Shown: positions 1 through 10,610 of the stretch, one piece after another
Position numbering within the stretch: the first letter of the stretch is position 1
How the letters are laid out: every line of letters starts with the position of its first letter
Program-made: the position numbers and the translations under genes
Assembly (NCBI GenBank): GCA_004335635.1
Contig: QAXH01006320.1
Span: 1 to 19,322 of the forward strand
Direction of reading: 5' to 3'
Length of the DNA stretch: 19,322 nucleotides
Source of the DNA: Chloromonas sp. AAM2
Lineage: Eukaryota; Chlorophyta; Chlorophyceae; Chlamydomonadales; Chlamydomonadaceae
Notes under the pieces: model-generated
Seen by the model: the letters and a program-made list of their open reading frames with translations, nothing else
Database searches by the model: none
Told to the model about the DNA's origin: nothing

Positions 1-688
1 GAAGGGTTTGGGCTGGATGAAGCGACGGGCATGCATGACGCAGGAGGATGCCAGCCAGAGTGGGAGTGTTGTAGGATAAGATTTAGAACCCCTTGATCCG
101 GTCAGTGCACTCAACCATGCAACTACTGTCGCACATCTGTAGCACCTTCAGTTCCTAAGTCGCTTGCATTTGCAACGTTGACAGCTTCCTTGTCATTATG
201 CGGTAGCAATTGTTATGTTGGCACCTGCTATGCAACTTCATCACGGCAGCGCGTCCTATGACCGCTAATTGCTGATCGAGTGACTATCAGCAATATTCGA
301 GCCAAACTCTTTCAGTTGTGAGTCAAGTCAACAGTGACTTCAGTTGTGAGTTAAGTTGTGAGTTCAGGTCTGACAGAGGCAGCATCAGCTAACAGTGCTG
401 CAATTTATGTTGCATACCGTACAAAGTTCAGGAAAGGAGGCCAAACACCTTCTAGTTGTTCAAGACATGAGGTTTGGTAGTTGAGAAACCATTGCTCACT
501 TTAATGGGATAGCATCCACCGATTAGCTACCATCCTACCATCCTACCATCCTACCACTAGCATTAACTACAGCTGGCTATGCACCCTTCCATGTACATGT
601 TGTTGCACGTCGCAAACACGTGTGGCAAAGTGGTGCAACCCTCCATGTAAACGTTGTTGCACGTTAAAGGCACAGTGTGGCAGAAGGT
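1..688. other. Non-coding region downstream of the Gln-rich gene, with short repeats
   Basis: No supported gene. A plus-strand frame open from base 2 to a TAA at 77-79 (25 codons) could be the tail of a gene entering from the left, but nothing else supports it. The region holds an 8-bp tandem repeat (CTACCATC, nearly four units, 527-557), an AGTTGTGAGT-type repeat around 310-365, and two diverged copies of a 54-bp unit at 581-632 and 635-686. The second copy ends three bases short of the stop codon of the minus-strand gene at 689. I found no minus-strand TGTAA polyadenylation signal here. Confidence 0.6.
581..686. repeat. Two copies of a 54-bp repeat, with a partial third copy in an intron
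   Basis: Copy 1 (581-632) and copy 2 (635-686) share CCATGTA, GTTGTTGCACGT and GTGTGGCA blocks. A third, partial copy lies at 3373-3411. Copies 2 and 3 are identical over 31 bases, which include the blocks GTTGTTGCACGTTAAAGG and CACAGTGTGGCAG. Copy 2 abuts the stop codon of the Gln-rich gene and copy 3 lies in its intron 2. Confidence 0.8.
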
Positions 689-3600
689 CTAACCTCCTGC
701 CCCCTCTGTGAGGAAGATAAACCAGTCCGGGGTGCTGATCTCAGGCATTAAGATACGGGAATGCAGCTGGGGGACCAGACCCGCAGCCCTACGCTCTCTG
801 TGGAGTAGCAAGCCTTGGAGAATGTTTAACCACTGCATGATACAACAGGCAAAGTGCATTGTGATTCAAAACAGAGAATTGTGAGGAGCGTTGTGATGGG
901 CACTGTGACAGGCCAGAAAAAAAAGTTCGCCAGTTCTGGGACAATTCCTGGGACTGACGCTGGGAACCGGTGTGTGTCAGCAAAGCCCTTGGGCCATCCT
1001 TCTCGTCTAGTTCCAAAAAAACAGGTGAACTATCATGATCGCCCCAGTCATTGGAGGCATGGGATGCGGCTGAGGGGGTGACTGGACTGTGGCCGAGTCG
1101 GACGTGAGACGGGTAGAATTCGATCGTTACTTACAGGAACATGCGCACTGTCTTGTAGCACTGCTCCAGTTTCTGCATCCGCTCGTCAGCGTCCACTGTG
1201 TTGTGTGCTTCTGCCTGGAGGTTCTCCAACGTGGTCATGTGGCCAAGCCCTGAGGACACCTGCAACATCACAGCCAGGGCAAACTCGGTGTTACACATGG
1301 GTCAGGTCATGCACATGGCTCAGGCCACGCACATGGGTCAGAGCATACAAATGGGCCAAGCATCAGCTGCCAACCGGCAGCACAGTGCCTGCAATGCAAC
1401 AGGAACAGCAGCCAGGCGAATCAAGTAGCAACCACACGCACGCGAGACACGCGACGTCAGCAGGAATCGTCAACTGCAGGAACAGCAAGAGTGTCAGCCG
1501 AGCTCGCCAGATACCCATCTTGTACTGGCGAATGGCCAGGTACCGATCTTTCGCACATCGTGTTTTGGTCACGAACCGTGAAAACAGCTTTCAAAGCTGT
1601 TTAATTGCTTTTGGGGCTTATATAATGCAGTATACCATAAATCATGCATACTGCACACAATGTTTTATACCAATTTACCATACCCAAGCAGTACACCAAC
1701 CTGTACCTCAAGCTTCCAATCACGCCCTCCATCTTGCTCGCCTCCTGTCTCACACCGTGGCCACACATTGCCCCACCAAACCTGCCAGAAACAAGTGCGA
1801 CTGGCACGACCCTTCCAACTGTAAAGTTGTACGCCACCAGATCAGATTTCCTGTGTACTAATGCAGCTCCCTTGAACGCCCTTTCATACAACATGCTCTG
1901 TCATCATTCTGAACCTCCATTGCAACAATGCAGCTCCTGCAACCACTCGCCTCATTGTCTGTGAGCTGTGTGACCATCTCTGACACGTTGTGCACCTCCA
2001 AGGCAGTCCCATCGTTCACAGCTGTGTACTCCCGCAAGTTATCCAGCAAGGCAATGACGCGTTTGAAGAACTTGGATCGAGCCTTGGCGTCCGCGTTTGC
2101 TTCACTGTTTGATGGAGCGCTTCGTGTGCCTGAGGCGCTCTGTTGCGATGCCTGCATGGGGCTGCCTGCTGCACTGCCCATATTCAAGGCATGAGGCTGT
2201 GACCCAGCACCCCTGGAGATGGCTGCAGGGGCGTGGCCTGAGCTTCTGTTGGGCATGCTTTGAGAAACGCCCACCTACAGACAGTGCATAAGCACAACCA
2301 CAACAAAAGGTGAAAACTGACAATGTAAGCCGCACGCCGTGTAAAGGAAAACAATTGTGGTTTCTTTGACAATGGGTAAGGATAACCATTAAGAGTTGAT
2401 AACTTGTGCGAGCTACAACAACACAATGGATGAGTCGTCAATGGTCAAACACGAAAATGTAACTTTGCAATGGCCTCTGTGAGCACAGTAATCAGCCCCG
2501 GCCACACGCACCTGCTGCTCACTGTTCCTCTGCCCAGGGCCCTCAGCGTCCCCCTCCACCTTGACGGCCATGTGACCACCACGTGACAGGCCATTTGACG
2601 GCTCTGGGTGGCCGAAACCGCCAAAACTGCCGTCCTGTGACGCACGGTGCTGACGGGCAGAATAAGCTCGTTTTTTGGCTCTGAGTTTCTCTGCCTCTGG
2701 GTTGTCAGGGTCGTTCTCCTCAAACCACCGAAGACGCTTAGCTAAGTCGTCTGTTGGTAGCACGTGGGTTGAGTCATCAGCGGTGGGCAGGAGAAGACGC
2801 TTGGTACGGACCTACAGCCACACACAGCCACACATATTGGCCATAATCGATGAGGTGTTAGAAATGAAACATTGCATTTCTTTTAGCCATTACGATTGAC
2901 CTGGGAAGGTGGTTGATCATCATTCTCACAGGGCGCTCCTGAGATAATTTTGTTTTTGTCTGCCTTCCAGCCTGCGTTTGTTTGCCCGTTCCAGCTTCCT
3001 GCTCTGTTAGTGCCATTCACGTCCACACTCGTGGATGTTTGTTGACGTCCGTTTCATTCATAGAACAGCCTGCTTGGCTAATTATGGCTCTTGAGATCGG
3101 TTGCCATGACCGCATGTGTTGCATTGGTTTGGAACTAGTGCCTGTGACTGGAGTGTTCTTCTGGATGTATCAAAAGTGCCAAAGGCAACTCAAATTTCTG
3201 AGGTGCTAGCAAAGAGCAACAGACAAGCTCAATGAATCAATGAAATCAAAACCGAGCCGCTGCCAGGCCGGCAAACAGTGAAGAACCAACTGCAAGATTG
3301 CTGAATGCGCTGGTCGTGCAAATGATTTGCGTTGGGCAGTGCTGCAGCTTTTATCATGTGACCCCAGGCGTTGTGTAAATGTTGTTGCACGTTAAAGGCA
3401 CAGTGTGGCAGCCCGTCGGCATGACCATTGGCACTGGTAGGAGACTTTTAATGCCATGTACTGCTGCTGCTGCTGCTGCTGCTGGTGATGATGATGATGA
3501 TGATGATGGCCACAATTGGCACTTGTAAGTCAGCAACACCACACTGAGGAAACAGTACACCATGTGATATTGATGGTGATGATGACGCGGTGATGATCCT

Positions 3601-6600
3601 GATGCCTGCAGGACTGGGAAACAATGGATAGCACTCCAAAGCTGGCAAGACTCACCGCCTTGCCATGCTCATCATACTGCGTCGACACCGTGCAGTTCTT
3701 GTTGTTCAGCGCCTCCACACACTCTTTGTTCTTCTGCTCCGCTGCAACCGCAGCATTACGCCTTGGCCTGACGCTAAAGCTGCCCATGGCTGGCCGCACA
3801 GGCGATGGTGCTGGCTGCTGCTGCTGCTGCTGCTGTTTCTTTTGCTTCTGCTGTGGCTGCTGCTGCTGCGGCCGGTGCTGTTGTGGCTGCTGCTGCTGCT
3901 GCTTTTGCACACCGCCTGCTACGACCTTTTGCAGCTGCTGCTGGGCCTTCTGCAGCTGCTGCTGCCTCTGCCTGTGGTTTTCAGCTGCCAAGCTGTCACC
4001 TAATGCTGCTGTGCCCAAGAGATCTACCTCCATACTTCCACCCCCACTGATCCTGGCAGATAGTGTGGCTGAGCTGCCACTGGGGGTGGAGCTGTGCCGC
4101 AGCTGGCCAGCATCAGCTGGCCCAGTGACAGCTGCAGCTGCAGCGGCTGGCTGTGGCTGGGGCGACTGAGATCGGCTCAACGGCTGGGCAGCAGCTGCAA
4201 GGGGGCTGGGTGGCCTCTTGGAAGCTGCTGCTGAACGGTTGTGCGGTTGGGCAGTTGCTTGTGCAGCACGTGGTGGGACTTTTGTTGCTGCTGTGTTGGA
4301 GGCAACTGGTGGCGCTCGCGCAATGGGCGTCACTACGCTACTGCTATGACCAGCTTGAAGGTGCTGTTTAGCCTGCTTTTGCAGACGGGCATGCTGTCCT
4401 GGGTCGCTGGATAGTGGACTGGGCGACTTTTGCTTCCTTGCAGCTGCTTCAACCTTCTCAATCGCGCCTGCTGGTGAGACACGCTCTGGCCCTGGCATGT
4501 CGTCATCAAATGTTTGTTCAGGTGTGTACTGAAGATCAGGCTCAGGGCTGGATGGTGGGGCAACACCTGATGGGCCAGATTGGAGTTCTTCCGCGCTACC
4601 CTGCGCTGCAAGGTTTGACCTTCTTGAGATCGACTTTGCACCGAAGAGACGCCCTGTTGTTGCTCCAGCAGCAGGCCTGTTTGGATGCAGAGCTTGGGAG
4701 CTGGGGGCTGCACTGGGTTGCACCGGGCGAGTTCCTCCTAGTGGGTGTTGCTGTACGGTGCGATGAGGTGCGGAGGTGGGCGGCGCAAACGGCTGAAACA
4801 TGGCAGGGAGCTTGTCACGAACAGCACTATGCGTCGTGCGGGAAGGCGGAACAGCAGGGCCCGCAGGCGGGCCCATTCCTGACCCTGACAAACGCATCGG
4901 CTGCAGTGCGTTGGGCTCTGGGTTGTAGCTGTTGTGAGGGCTCAGCTGCCCGGCGGCAGGTCCCGGCAGGTCACTGACGTGTGCATGTGCGAATGGTGTC
5001 GGACGCTGTGCGGCGAGTGGTGCTGAGGCGGAAGGATTGCTCTCATGCACATGTGCGTGTGCGAATATTGCGGGAGGCTGCGTGGCCATTGGTTCTGAGC
5101 TGGCGGGCCAACCCACGATTTCACCCATGCCCCAACAAGGGTCAAGCGGTTGCTGCCCAACTGCCGGTGTTCCTGTGCTTTCATTTCGGCCCAAACGGGG
5201 GTCAAGCGCTTGCTGCCCCATTGCAGGAGACGGCTGACAGGGAATGGGCCCAAGGGGTGGATGCGCTGCGGAGACAGGCGCTTGCTGGCCGATTGCGGGC
5301 GAAGGCTGTCTGGCGACAGGCCCAGTTGGCTGTGCAGCAGACACAGGCTCTGGCTTCACTGGTGTAAGACCTGGTATACCTGAACGAGCATAGTCCTGCC
5401 CGTTTGATGACAAAGACCGCGGCATTGATGGCGTAGACTGATTCGTTTGTGCTGGCTGCAAGGACGGTTGTCGGTGCTGGCTCATCAACACGGCAGAAGC
5501 AGGGGCATCACCATGCGATGAAGAAGCAGCTGATGGTGGGCGTGCAGTAGGTGGAGTGAGCATGGATGAAGCCAAGCCAGATAGCGAGTTGATGACACTG
5601 GTGTTTACTGGGGATAGTATCAGTGCAGGAGGCAGAGGGGGGAGAGCAAAGAAGAAGGCGTAATCGTCGGTTGGGACTGCCTGGTTTGGAGCTGCCATAG
5701 CTGGTGGTGAACCTGACGCTGGCTGGTACTGGGGACTGACAGGCCGCTGGGGCATGGCAGCAGTTTGTGCAGCACCAGGGGCAGGGGCAGGGGCAGGGGC
5801 ACCGGCTGGGGCTGTCTGCTGTGGCTTGGGAAAAACAGCAGCGCCCTGTTGTTGTAAAGAAACGGAAGAAGGTGCCTGAGTGGCCTGCTGCTGTTGTGCA
5901 TGGTTCGGAGCAGCTTGCTGAGCTTGGCCAGGGCTGGGCGCAGGCTGGATTTGACTGACAGCTGCTGTTGCAGGCTGCTGTATGCTATTGGAAGCAACTG
6001 TGGAGGGTTTTAGACTGTTTTGAGCAGCTGTGGGTTGCTGTGTCCAGGGGTCAGCAGCACATGCAGTCTGTTGAGGATGTGCAGTAGCGGCTGCTGGCTG
6101 ATTTGGGTGTGCAGTACTAGGCGTGGGTGGATGGGCGCTTGGGGCAGGTGCTGTGGGCTGGCGATGCAGGTTCGCAGCAGCTGGTCTGGGCTGTTGGAAG
6201 TAGGAAGGCGGAAGAGCACTAGGGAACATGTCGTTACCGACAGCTTGCTGACTCTGCATAGCTGCAGATGTGGCAAGACCGGGTGGTGCAACAACGGCAC
6301 GTGGAAGGGCGGGCGGAAGGGGCGGGAGTTCGGGAAAGAAGACATCAGAGGCGGAAGCCTGTTGCTGCTGTGGCGGCTGCTGTGGCGGGTGAAAAGATGG
6401 CTGGTGAGGTGGGATGGCGGTAGAAACAGGACGGGCCGGCTGGCGCTGGTTGCTCGGGTTGTTGGTGACCTGTTGGGGTTGGGCAGGTGCAGGGCGGTAG
6501 GGAGTGGGCGCCTGGGCAGTTCGCTGGGGAAACGTGTCAGGGGCAGGGCTGTGTTGGTGTTGGATAGCATTGAGAGCGCCTTGCTGGACAGCACTAGGTG

Positions 6601-7512
6601 GCACCTGATCAATGTAGCCTGCGGGAGGATGGTTTGGGTAGCAGGAAGATGGATGAAGTTGAGGTGGTTGAGGTAGTTGAGGTGGGGGTAATAGATGATG
6701 TTGAGCAGCCCCGGAAGCTGGGTGGAAAAAATTGGCTTGCTGGCCAGTCATGCTTTGAGCGCATGACAGCCACATTTGACTGGCTTGCCACGCTCTGGCT
6801 GAGTCATTGTTCAGCAAGGCGTTGGCGCCAGGGGTGTTGGCAGTGTTGGACGCAGGGCCTGTGGTTGGTGGACGTGGAGCATTCCATGCAGGACCCATGT
6901 GTGGTGGCTGAACGTTGCCAGGTGGGCGGGAACCGTTCTGCACGTGGCCATTCCAAGGTGGTTGGGCAGTGCCGGCTAGAGGAACGCCTTTGTTCATGTA
7001 GCCAGTGCTTGGTGGAAGGCCATGGCTGGGCATCGCACCGGTGGCAGGCGCTTGACCGTTACTGTATGGTGGGCCTGGAGTGGACAGACGGCTGTTGGCG
7101 ATGTTTGCTGATGTTTGGCTCCCCATGATGTTATGGACCCCCGGCTGCGGACTGGGGGCACCATGCGCGTGGCTGTGTGGTCCATGTGTGCGATTGCTTA
7201 TGTGGTTATAGCGCCCTTGGTGGTGGTTAGATGGTTGCCCAGGACCTGCAATACGAGCAAGGAAAAGGCAGAGGCCGGTACACAGTGGCCAGCAGTCAAG
7301 TGCCAAAGGCACCACTTCAGGTACTCAAGGGCATGCGATACTCTCGTTGTATCACGAGTGCAAGGCGCACCTGCGTGTCCGTTGTTCCCAGTGTGGTTTG
7401 CCATGGGGCTTGGGCCATGGCCCGCATGTGCACGAGGCCACAATTCACGGTCGTCCGTGGGTTCTTGTTTCACAACTAGCGCTTGGGGCACTGGCTGCCT
7501 CGCATGCTGCAT
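689..7512 (-). CDS. Large Gln/Pro/Ala-rich protein, probable nuclear regulator (six exons, about 1,529 aa)
   Basis: Exons in transcript order: 7512-7371, 7245-3656, 2811-2512, 2274-1951, 1259-1135 and 797-689 (TAG). All joins keep phase. Donors include GTGCGC, GTGAGT, GTGCGT and GTAAGT. The ATG at 7512 follows an in-frame TGA. Residues 1-1130 are low-complexity Pro/Ala/Gln/Ser sequence, with a repeated FFxxLPPLPPAL motif near residues 350 and 577. A polyglutamine region follows at about 1136-1190. Exon 3 is charged and helical (KRLRWFEENDPDNPEAEKL). The C-terminus (about 1408-1529) is non-repetitive and predicted helical (FFKRVIALLDNLREY) and ends in a hydrophobic WFIFL segment. SUMO-consensus-like VKxE sites lie at K15, K678 and K1328. 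I recognise no named domain; a transcription or chromatin co-regulator role is inferred from composition only. The exon 4 donor (a GC donor is proposed) and the last acceptor (797 or 788) are the least certain points. Confidence 0.8.
917..983 (+). repeat. Dispersed repeat, copy 1 (A-run plus CCAGTTCTGGGACAATT)
   Basis: An A-run is followed by GTTCGCCAGTTCTGGGACAA, then CTGGGACTG and CCGGTGTGTGTCAGCA. It matches 9791-9858 closely over its full length and 14133-14180 over its first half. It lies in the last intron of the Gln-rich gene. The family is unknown. On the minus strand the copies end in a T-run, as a short Pol III-type element might, but I found no convincing A or B box. Confidence 0.75.
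1260..1950 (-). other. Intron 4 of the Gln-rich gene, probable GC-AG intron
   Basis: The exon 4 reading frame runs into AATGAG|GCGAGT, which resembles the GC-donor consensus AG|GCAAGT. The acceptor is TTGCAG|GTGTCC. This join keeps phase 0. The only in-phase GT alternative nearby is ATG|GTCACA at 1974/1975, a weaker match that would remove eight residues. If the intron were retained, translation would continue 31 codons to a TAA at 1858. No independent gene is seen in the intron on either strand. Confidence 0.5.
3373..3411. repeat. Third copy of the 54-bp repeat family, intronic
   Basis: The block GTTGTTGCACGTTAAAGG continuing to GTGTGGCAG is identical to 654-684. It lies in intron 2 (2812-3655) of the Gln-rich gene. 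Confidence 0.8.
3459..3508. repeat. Compound trinucleotide microsatellite (CTG then GAT) in intron 2
   Basis: About eight CTG/TGC units are followed directly by about eight GAT units on the plus strand. On the transcribed strand this reads as ATC repeats followed by CAG repeats. It lies roughly 150 bp beyond the exon 2 donor, and exon 2 itself carries long CAG runs coding for polyglutamine (about 3815-3980). Confidence 0.9.
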
Positions 7513-7782
7513 GAGAGTGGCTGGCAGTCAGGCCCACCATATGCCATGCAGCCTGAATAGGGCAGGAGCGAGACAAGCTTGCGAGGGCGAGGGCCAGGTT
7601 GCATGGATATCGAGTATCAAATGCAATCTTTTCGCGCGATATTAAAACCCATGCCTGCCAAGACTAAGAGCAGGTTGCCGGGATTTGTCCGCCGGGGAGC
7701 AAAACCTGAGCACCGTAAACTCGGAAAGTGCGAGCACTCCCACCTCCGAGCTCGCCGCAGATGAGCTGATGAGCTGCTAGCA

Positions 7783-8934
7783 TCAACAGTGGAGCCCCGG
7801 CATGGACAAAGCCATCCTGTTGAGGTGCCGGACGCGGGAGTGTGTCAGAGCAGTGTAAGCAATTGCATTGATGTACTTGCCCGCCTGGATTCCCGTGCAG
7901 CCCTGAAAGGAGTAAAGTGCATACTAACTGTGCTGAGCAGAGAGAAGAGACAGCACGCTCAGCACACAACTGACACTGTGATGTGATAACTGCCAGCAAA
8001 TCGCTAGTGATCCGGAATGCCTTGCTGCGCAGAACAGCAACACCAACAGATCGATGTATAGTGATTGCGTGCTCGGATATGATGTCTGAGGCATTTGCTA
8101 AGGGTTTGGAATGTGCTCTGGTCATGCAGGCGTCGAAAGCAATTCTTCCGGCATCATGCCAATGGTCGATCCACGCAACAAGGCCAGCAAGGTCTACCAC
8201 CGAGTTTTGCTTCAATTCACTTGAAAGGACGAGCAAGTTCTTCGCGCCAGGTCCAGTTGAGTTAGATCGCCACGCGGCGTACCTGCAATCTTACGGCGAT
8301 CATGCACTCACAAGCACAGCTGACAAGGTCCAAGTTCTTAACACTGTGTTTTTTTATTTATGGATGGATCTAATGATCGCAATTCGCATGTGCACGCAGA
8401 CACCAGGAAGCACGTCCACGCAATATTCGCATTTTTTTAGTATACGTCTGAGTCTACTGGCTATGCCACGTCAACTTTGTCTGCCAGGTGGTCATACGTC
8501 AACTGCCAGGCGATCACAATGCAAACAATGCCGAGATCTGACGGATGACAGCTGTGCTGCTGTAGTACGGGCCTTTTTGGTTGCCGAGTGGTTGAGGACT
8601 TGTGTCTTTTTTTTCGCATGCATGTGGCTACACCCTTGCGCTGTTCTCCATCGCAACCAACGTTGACATCACCAGCTGATGGCTCAGCGCAAGGCCCGAG
8701 ATCACCGTCGTGCACACGTCGATCGTGTCGCACGTAGTAAGCTTACCTACACCTGCTGAAGTGTCGAAGGCCTTTTCTTTTTTGAAGGCCTAGCTGTTGG
8801 CCTCCTGGATGTGGTTTGGGGATTGCCCTCAGTACATGGCTGAGCACAACAGCAAGGGACTGGGTGTGGATAGAGTCCGTCAAATGTGCATTTGCAAGCA
8901 GGATCATCATCATAGTCATCCTACATAGTTCCAT
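7783..8934 (-). CDS. Tentative three-exon gene, unknown protein (about 199 aa)
   Basis: I do not recognise this protein. Exon 1, 8934-8747, starts at an ATG (MELCRMTMMM) and ends at a strong donor, TGTAG|GTAAGC. Exon 2 begins at 8282 after ATTGCAG, joins in phase, and reads through SELKQNSVVDLAGLVAWIDH and DAGRIAFDACMTR. The terminal exon, 7902-7783, follows a good acceptor (TTTACTCCTTTCAG), reads AGKYINAIAYTALTHSRVRH and ends in TGA. Its codons favour G or C at the third position in this frame, unlike the competing frame. The weak point is the exon 2 donor: the only phase-0 fit I see is GCA|GTTATC at 7991/7990. A plus-strand open frame of 227 codons (7983-8666) overlaps and may be a shadow. 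It could also be a decayed gene. Its stop is 270 bp from the start of the Gln-rich gene on the same strand. Confidence 0.35.
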
Positions 8935-10610
8935 ATCCGTGCCTTTTCTCAACAATGTGTCTCATGGATGATGATTCAGACAGACCTGTGCGTCTCGTTG
9001 TTTACCCGGATGCAAGCTTTCCGGAGTAGGGGGAACAGCGGCCCTACTCAAACGATGAAGAGGGACGGCGAGGAAGAGGGACGGTGACTGAAGGACTGGC
9101 TGCACTCGGGATGAAGAACATGTGGCAGCATGCTCACTTGCTCTGTCGCACTTGTGACATGTGGCTCCTTGTCAGTGATGAAACGGTATTGGCGTTAGTC
9201 TTTCACAATGCTTTTCTGTTGGAAGGACGTCATGACTTGGATGCTTCCTGACACAAGCAAGACTGATACAATTCTTGGTGGTTAACAGACCCAGCATGGG
9301 GTGCGATTTCCCTTAGCAGGTAAGGTCACTAGGCCGTTAAGGTCACTAGACCGAAGCAGAGCCGGTCACTGTAATCCTCCTCTGCCTCACGTCATTTGAA
9401 CGCAGATGATGGCGGCACATGGCAGGTAGTGCCGCGAATTCTTGGTGTTCAGTTGCTGCTTGCCTGCCATGGACAATTGCCAGTTGACGAAGGACAAGTT
9501 GAAATATGGCAGCTCGTTTGTGACGATCTGGTTTTGACTGTGACCCTGACTTTGACATGAGACATGACATTCGAGAGACAATGAACATTGAACCATTTAC
9601 GTATTCAGGCCCCTTCTTGGGTCTAGCGAGGTTTGCGGTCAGGATAGCACCTCGAGAGGTTGGCCACCACCATTACTATCCTGGTGTGTCGCAATCCCTT
9701 TGACATGTAGGCTGGATGGGTTGGAATCCCTCCCCTCTTGTAAGGCATGGTCCCATGGTACACCTTTGATACATCAAGGCACTGCTGTGGTAAAAAAGAA
9801 GTTTGCCAGTTCTGGGACAATTGCTGGGACTGGCATTAAAACCGGTGTGTCTCAGCACATACACGCGTGATTTTTAAGCCACGGCACAGGATTGCCAACA
9901 AATCCTAATTCAAAGGAATCTCAAAGTGTGGTGCACTCTTGCGGCCGTGGAGTTTGGGAATCTCCAGCTAGATGACAGTGCACGAATTATACTCGGCATT
10001 CGCAATCAGTCACTGAGTGACTGTGCAGAAGCTTGTTCCATTATGCCATGCCAGTCAGCGGCTGTCTCAGTCGGGGGGTGGAGGGCTTGCCTACCTCCCC
10101 AAGGAGGCGGGTGGCCAGTCAGTGGAATGGGGCTCCAGGTCTTTGCTCCGTTGAAAGGTCGTTGGTACGTTGGGCTGCCACAAATTTGACAAGTATCTCA
10201 AAGGAAACGGCATGAGAGTGACTGGCGCAATGTGCTGGTGTTGGCTAGCGTGTACATGGGCTATCCTGATCCTGCTGTACTTCACTAATTTCAAGACGAT
10301 GCTAACTAGCACAAGCTAGAGCAGGCAGAGTGTGGCAGCGTGTGAGTGATCCTGGTGACATGGTGTGGGATTGGACCTTCGCTGAAGCACAAGTCCCCAG
10401 AATGGGCACCAAGAAGAACACTTTGGTTACAGTGGGACAGGCCATTCTCTCTCTCACACACTGATGTGTGACCCATAACCTAGGCATTTTTGTCTACCCT
10501 AACCTCAATCGCGATCTTACAACCGCCTTCCCTCAAACCTGCCTTCCGATCTTTTCTTTTGCTGGCCAAAGAGTTAGAACCATCCGAAAGCCGGAAAGGC
10601 TTTGAATTCC
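8935..10610. other. Gene-poor region upstream of the Hikeshi gene
   Basis: No confident gene. A plus-strand frame from an ATG at 8954 reads MCLMDDDSDRPVRLVVYPDA, meets a TAG at 9028-9030, then stays open for about 70 codons to 9250; it could be a decayed gene. A small duplication (TAAGGTCACTAG) lies at 9323-9350, and one copy of the dispersed repeat at 9791-9858. A plus-strand frame at 9926-10189 has spaced cysteines (CAEACSIMPCQS), but no splice sites support it. The Hikeshi promoter must lie at the right end; I see no clear TATA box. Confidence 0.5.
9791..9858 (+). repeat. Dispersed repeat, copy 2
   Basis: An A-run is followed by GTTTGCCAGTTCTGGGACAA, a second CTGGGACTGG, then ACCGGTGTGTCTCAGCA. 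It has the same order and spacing as the copy at 917-983 and lies between genes. Confidence 0.75.

Noticed and set aside
3624..4169. Plus-strand 181-codon frame full of Cys and Leu
   Set aside because: It is the antisense shadow of the CAG-rich polyglutamine exon.
6010..6676. Two roughly 200-codon frames (both strands) inside the Gln-rich exon
   Set aside because: They are shadows of the long GC-rich exon; they lack protein-like features and splice support.
7983..8666. Plus-strand 227-codon open frame
   Set aside because: Long, but no recognisable motif, and it lies antisense to segments that look more protein-like with splice sites. Kept only as a caution for the tentative minus gene.
8768..8792. 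Short inverted repeat AGGCCTT/AAGGCCT around a T-rich loop
   Set aside because: Only seven base pairs, within a possible exon; such repeats are expected by chance.
9926..10189. Plus-strand frame with Cys spacing reminiscent of a PAN/Apple domain
   Set aside because: Too few conserved positions and no convincing exon boundaries.
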